DNA from: an uncultured bacterium | GTDB lineage: Bacteria; Actinomycetota; Coriobacteriia; Coriobacteriales; Coriobacteriaceae | Assembly: GCA_905215195.1 (NCBI GenBank) | Contig: CAJMPF010000104.1 | Coordinates: 1 to 6,464, forward strand | Direction of reading: 5' to 3' | Length of the DNA: 6,464 nucleotides | Part shown: one piece after another, positions 6,285-6,464 of the stretch | Position numbering within the stretch: position 1 is the stretch's first letter | Layout: every line of letters begins with the position of its first letter | The notes under the pieces: generated by a model | The model's input: the letters and a program-made list of their open reading frames with translations, nothing else | Told to the model about the DNA's origin: nothing | The model's database searches: none | Program-made: the position numbers and the translations under genes

Positions 6285-6312
6285 GCCATTCACCCCCTAT
6301 AAAAAACCGTTC
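6285..6312 (+). promoter_or_regulatory. Tandem operator upstream of the second arcA
   Basis: ACCGTTC at 6306-6312 continues into GTTCGGGGGC.AGGTGGAA as before the first arcA. Twenty-one bp upstream, GCCATTC (6285-6291) takes the place of the first box and matches it at 5 of 7 positions, followed by CA as in copy 1. One box is thus kept and the other weakened. Confidence 0.45.
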
Positions 6313-6322
6313 GGGGGCAAGG

Positions 6323-6351
6323 TGGAAGTATGAGCTGATTTTGGATATAAA
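6323..6351 (+). promoter_or_regulatory. Promoter of the second arcA
   Basis: TATAAA (6346-6351) in TTTTGGATATAAA is a better -10 than in copy 1. TGGAAG (6323-6328) occupies the -35 position with the same 17-bp spacing. The start is predicted near GTCAGCAA at 6358. Confidence 0.55.
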
Positions 6352-6357
6352 TATGTC

Positions 6358-6433
6358 GTCAGCAATAACGCCTCACACGGAGGGGCGCTAACGAATCGGC
6401 CCTGACAAGGGCCCGAAAGAAAGGTAGGAGGCC
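6358..6433 (+). promoter_or_regulatory. Structured 5' leader and ribosome binding site of the second arcA
   Basis: The predicted 76-nt leader starts GTCAGCAA. Hairpin 1 pairs 6366-6373 with 6383-6390, with the outer C-G of copy 1 replaced by U-A, two C-G/U-G swaps and one A-C mismatch. Hairpin 2 pairs 6396-6402 with 6409-6416, keeping the bulged C (6412) but with a longer inner stem and a different loop (TGACAA). From 6410 to the window end the sequence is identical to copy 1, including AGGAGG 2 nt before the ATG. Confidence 0.55.
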
Positions 6434-6464
6434 ATGACGAAAGGTCTGCACGTGCCTTCCGAGA
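6434..6464 (+). CDS. arcA: Second arginine deiminase gene, first codons only
   Basis: Only 31 nt are present, encoding MTKGLHVPSE and one further base. They are identical to the first 31 nt of the arcA at 3345, and the identity extends 24 nt upstream (55 nt in all, 3321-3375 against 6410-6464). With the shared operator, promoter and leader, this is almost certainly the start of a second arginine deiminase gene. The identical A/T-ending codons (AAA, GGT, CCT) are kept. Whether it is intact, and how similar the rest is, cannot be seen. Confidence 0.85.
   Translation, partial: MTKGLHVPSE

Overview
The window reads as chromosomal DNA from a high-GC anaerobe of the Coriobacteriia, most like Collinsella. 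This is an inference from gene content and codon style, not a database match. No mobile element, CRISPR array, tRNA or rRNA is visible.

Left part, minus strand (1-2871): a polyphosphate kinase gene (ppk1, 216-2795) carries both catalytic histidines and an unusual disordered C-terminal extension of about 150 residues. A strong hairpin terminator (151-192) ends it. Beyond that, the first 34 codons of a TRAM-domain protein, probably a 23S rRNA uracil-5-methyltransferase, run off the left edge.

Middle (2796-3344): a long AT-rich intergenic region separates ppk1 from the arginine deiminase gene arcA (3345-4586, + strand). The right half of this region is a control module. It holds two direct copies of ACCGTTC exactly 21 bp apart, a promoter with a good -10 and weak -35, and a leader of about 74 nt that folds into two hairpins just before the ribosome binding site.

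Right part (4587-6464, + strand): arcA ends at a GC-rich hairpin with a poor T-tract. It is followed by a PLP-dependent class I/II aminotransferase (4736-5860) that resembles ArcT of lactic-acid-bacterial arginine deiminase operons, and then a strong terminator. A second AT-rich intergenic region (5861-6433) repeats the control module in diverged form. The window ends 31 nt into a second arcA whose start is identical to the first. The locus is therefore arcA - arcT-like - arcA', with a repeat offset of about 3,089 bp.

Arginine deiminase makes citrulline and ammonia, which feed ATP synthesis through ornithine carbamoyltransferase and carbamate kinase. Neither of those genes, nor an arginine/ornithine antiporter, is in the window. 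The most interesting signals are non-coding: the duplicated operator-promoter-leader module, with changes between copies that preserve base pairing, and a third ACCGTTC pair at 21-bp spacing on the minus strand (6030-6057) before a promoter-like sequence that may make a short RNA.
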